Positions 5,548 to 6,674 of a stretch of DNA of 6,674 nt are shown here, one piece after another. The stretch is from an uncultured Faecalibacterium sp. Lineage in GTDB: Bacteria; Bacillota; Clostridia; Oscillospirales; Ruminococcaceae. Position 1 is the stretch's first letter. The number at the start of each line of letters is the position of its first letter. Both the position numbers and the translations under genes were made by a program. The notes beneath the pieces are model-generated. The model worked only from the letters and a program-made list of their open reading frames with translations, had not been told where the DNA came from and searched no databases. Location: positions 1 through 6,674 of the forward strand of contig URVW01000093.1 of assembly GCA_900551435.1 (NCBI GenBank), written 5' to 3'.

Positions 5548-5697
5548 ATGACCGTTAAAATCACTCTGGCCTGCACCGAGTGCAAGCAGCGCAACTACAA
5601 CACCACGAAGAACAAGAAGAACAACCCCGATCGTCTCGAGATGAAGAAGTACTGCCGTTTCTGCAAGAAGCACACGGTTCATCGCGAAACCAAGTAA
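5548..5697 (+). CDS. rpmG: Large ribosomal subunit protein bL33
   Basis: A 49-residue basic protein of the 50S subunit. It begins MTVKITLACTECKQRNY and carries two CxxC pairs, Cys9/Cys12 and Cys36/Cys39, so it is the zinc-binding (C+) form of L33; organisms with zinc-independent paralogues keep those elsewhere. The middle contains the typical TTKNKKNNPDRLEMKKYC stretch. The ATG is preceded by GGAGGTG at 7 nt spacing. It is the first gene of the operon; the secE start follows 17 bp after its stop, the common Firmicutes order rpmG-secE-nusG. Confidence 0.95.
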   Translation: MTVKITLACTECKQRNYNTTKNKKNNPDRLEMKKYCRFCKKHTVHRETK

Positions 5698-5714
5698 GAA
5701 AGGCGGACAACATC

Positions 5715-5966
5715 ATGGCAGACAAAACCGAGAAAAAGCCGGGCTTTGTGGCCAGAATGAAGGCCGCCGTGAAGGGCTTCTGCGACCGCGTCGCAAAGTT
5801 CTTCCGCGACACGAAGAGCGAGCTGAAGAAGGTCGTGTGGCCGTCCAAAGAGGACACCAAGACCAACACCATCGTCGTGCTCGTCACCGTGGCGATCGCT
5901 GCCGTTGTCATGATCGCGCTGGATGCCATTTTCGGCGGCATCCTGGGCCTGATCATCGGCGCTTGA
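5715..5966 (+). CDS. secE: Preprotein translocase subunit SecE
   Basis: An 83-residue single-span SecE, the short form found in Gram-positives, which clamps SecY in the SecYEG protein-export channel. The cytoplasmic part is basic and amphipathic (about 11-40). The family motif ELKKVVWPSKEDT covers 36-48, with the diagnostic Trp42-Pro43. One membrane helix covers about 52-80, from IVVLVTVAIAAVVMIALD to the C terminus. The reading frame is open further upstream into rpmG, but the ATG at 5715 is chosen because the upstream part is rpmG read in another frame and a weak AAAGGCGG site lies about 9 nt before it. nusG follows after 26 bp. Confidence 0.94.
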   Translation: MADKTEKKPGFVARMKAAVKGFCDRVAKFFRDTKSELKKVVWPSKEDTKTNTIVVLVTVAIAAVVMIALDAIFGGILGLIIGA

Positions 5967-5992
5967 TTCATCTTGAAACGGAGGTTTGAAAA

Positions 5993-6523
5993 ATGGAAGA
6001 ACAGTCCAATGAAGCCCTCTGGTATGTGGTCCACACCTATTCCGGTTACGAGAATAAGGTCGCTACGGACCTGCAGACCATGGTCGAGAACCGCCGCCTG
6101 CAAGACCTGATCTGCGACATCAAGGTCCCCACCGAGATGGTCCCGGAGATCAAGGACGGCAAGGAGCGTATGGTGGAGCACAAGCTGTTCCCCGGCTACG
6201 TTCTGGTCAAGATGGTCATGAACGACGATACCTGGTATGTGGTGCGCAACACGCGCGGCTGCACCGGTTTCGTCGGTCCTGCATCCAAGCCCGTTCCGCT
6301 CTCTCCTGAAGAGGTCGAGAAGATGGGCGTCGAGAAGGCGGCTCCGCTGACCGTCGATTTCAAAGTCGGCGACACCGTGCAGATCACCGCCGGCCCGCTG
6401 GAAGGCTTTATGGGCCTTGTCGAGGGCATCGACACCGAGAGCTTCAAAGTCAAGCTCAAGGTCAACATGTTTGGCCGCGAGACGCCCGCAGAAGTGGACA
6501 TCGCGCAGGTCGAGCTGCCGTAA
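5993..6523 (+). CDS. nusG: Transcription termination/antitermination factor NusG
   Basis: A 176-residue NusG, a RNA polymerase-binding processivity and pausing factor that in many bacteria also links to Rho or the ribosome. The NGN domain spans about 8-105, starting with WYVVHTYSGYENKVA and including the conserved FPGYVLVKM (66-74) and the WYVVRNTRGCTGFVG strand (81-95). The KOW domain spans about 123-175, from FKVGDTVQITAGPLEGFMG to the C terminus. Length and domain spacing are typical. The ATG follows GGAGG at 8 nt spacing. It is the third gene of the operon; the stop is followed by a 135-bp structured leader for rplK. Confidence 0.97.
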   Translation: MEEQSNEALWYVVHTYSGYENKVATDLQTMVENRRLQDLICDIKVPTEMVPEIKDGKERMVEHKLFPGYVLVKMVMNDDTWYVVRNTRGCTGFVGPASKPVPLSPEEVEKMGVEKAAPLTVDFKVGDTVQITAGPLEGFMGLVEGIDTESFKVKLKVNMFGRETPAEVDIAQVELP

Positions 6524-6550
6524 CCAACCGGCATCAACCGTTTACCAAGG

Positions 6551-6599
6551 TAAGACCGCAGAGCGGTTCTTATAGAGCGTGTGCACCGAGCGCACGCTC
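6551..6599 (+). other. Two strong hairpins in the nusG-rplK leader
   Basis: Hairpin one pairs UAAG and ACCGC with GCGGU and CUUA (6551-6572) around an AGA loop, with one bulged U. Hairpin two pairs GAGCGUGUGC with GCGCACGCUC (6575-6599) around ACCGA, 10 bp with one G-U. They sit directly before the probable L1-binding element and stack on it with almost no spacer. The first is followed by a few Us (UUCUUAU overlaps its 3' arm), too weak to call a terminator; a processing site or partial attenuator is possible. Confidence 0.55.
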
Positions 6600-6632
6600 G
6601 TGGGAGGCGTCCGAACGGACGCCGCAACTCAC
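6600..6632 (+). promoter_or_regulatory. Probable ribosomal protein L1 mRNA-binding leader of rplK(-rplA)
   Basis: The RNA forms a lower helix GUGGG/CUCAC (6600-6604 with 6628-6632), an asymmetric internal loop (A6605 opposite GCAA at 6624-6627), and an upper perfect helix GGCGUCC/GGACGCC (6606-6612 with 6617-6623) with a GAAC loop. The lower helix, GGAGGC on one side and GCCGnAA on the other, matches the layout of the known L1 operator in rplK-rplA mRNAs, which mimics the L1 site on 23S rRNA. Position 27 nt before the L11 start fits feedback repression by L1. The rplA gene itself lies outside the window. Confidence 0.65.
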
Positions 6633-6658
6633 CACAGATTTTTGGAGGTGCATTTATC

Positions 6659-6674
6659 ATGGCACAGAAAGTTA
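6659..6674 (+). CDS. rplK: Large ribosomal subunit protein uL11, first codons only
   Basis: The window ends five codons into a gene beginning Met-Ala-Gln-Lys-Val, preceded by GGAGGTG (6644-6650), with 8-10 nt to the ATG. The N terminus, the position after nusG and the L1-type leader all indicate rplK, whose product binds the GTPase-associated centre of 23S rRNA. The rest is outside the window, so the product cannot be verified from sequence. Confidence 0.85.

Noticed and set aside
5580..5714. Extended N terminus of secE reading back into rpmG
   Set aside because: The extra 45 residues are rpmG read in another frame. The ATG at 5715 has a ribosome site and gives the standard SecE length.
1..6674. 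CRISPR arrays, insertion sequences, tRNA genes, prophage or defence genes
   Set aside because: No regularly spaced repeats, transposase, tRNA cloverleaf or phage-like protein is visible. All protein genes are housekeeping.

Overview
The window looks like chromosomal DNA from a GC-rich gut Clostridium-class organism of the Oscillospiraceae (Faecalibacterium / Subdoligranulum / Gemmiger type). This is inferred from the character of the ArgS, Ddl and NusG proteins, from GC-rich codon use in a Firmicutes-style gene order (DUF1934 next to argS; rpmG-secE-nusG-rplK), and from strong A/G-rich ribosome binding sites. No taxonomic search could be run.

Layout, left to right. (1) Positions 1-1008 hold no convincing protein gene. 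Instead they contain two apparent RNA transcription units that diverge from about 830-875. Leftward, an extended -10 promoter (800-828) drives a transcript of about 760 nt that ends at a textbook intrinsic terminator (33-68). Its sequence can fold into many perfect short hairpins, several with GAAA or UUCG loops, and its two ends are complementary over 10 bp. This looks like a large ornate non-coding RNA in the size class of ROOL, GOLLD and OLE. Rightward, a good sigma-A promoter (877-905) drives a transcript of about 85 nt made of three consecutive hairpins, the last a terminator. (2) Positions 1009-5255 are a leftward operon, in transcription order ddl, murI, DUF1934, argS. It covers the two D-amino-acid steps of peptidoglycan precursor synthesis, a small predicted beta-barrel protein, and arginyl-tRNA synthetase. 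(3) Positions 5256-5547 are a divergent control region with the ddl promoter on one strand and a strong A-tract-assisted promoter plus a structured leader on the other. (4) Positions 5548-6674 are the rightward transcription/translation operon rpmG (L33), secE, nusG, an L1-type regulatory leader, and the first codons of rplK (L11).

The protein-coding part is housekeeping and compact: ddl and murI overlap by 8 bp, and the other gaps are 15-135 bp. Ddl and MurI supply D-Ala-D-Ala and D-Glu to the wall. L33, SecE, NusG and L11 form the usual translocon / transcription-factor / ribosomal protein block, with probable L1 feedback control at the nusG-rplK junction.

The most interesting part is the first kilobase, which a protein-centred annotation would leave blank or fill with spurious small ORFs. 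The large RNA candidate rests on four signs seen directly: promoter, terminator, end-to-end pairing, and dense self-complementarity with no conserved reading frame. Assignment to a known RNA family would need a covariance-model search.
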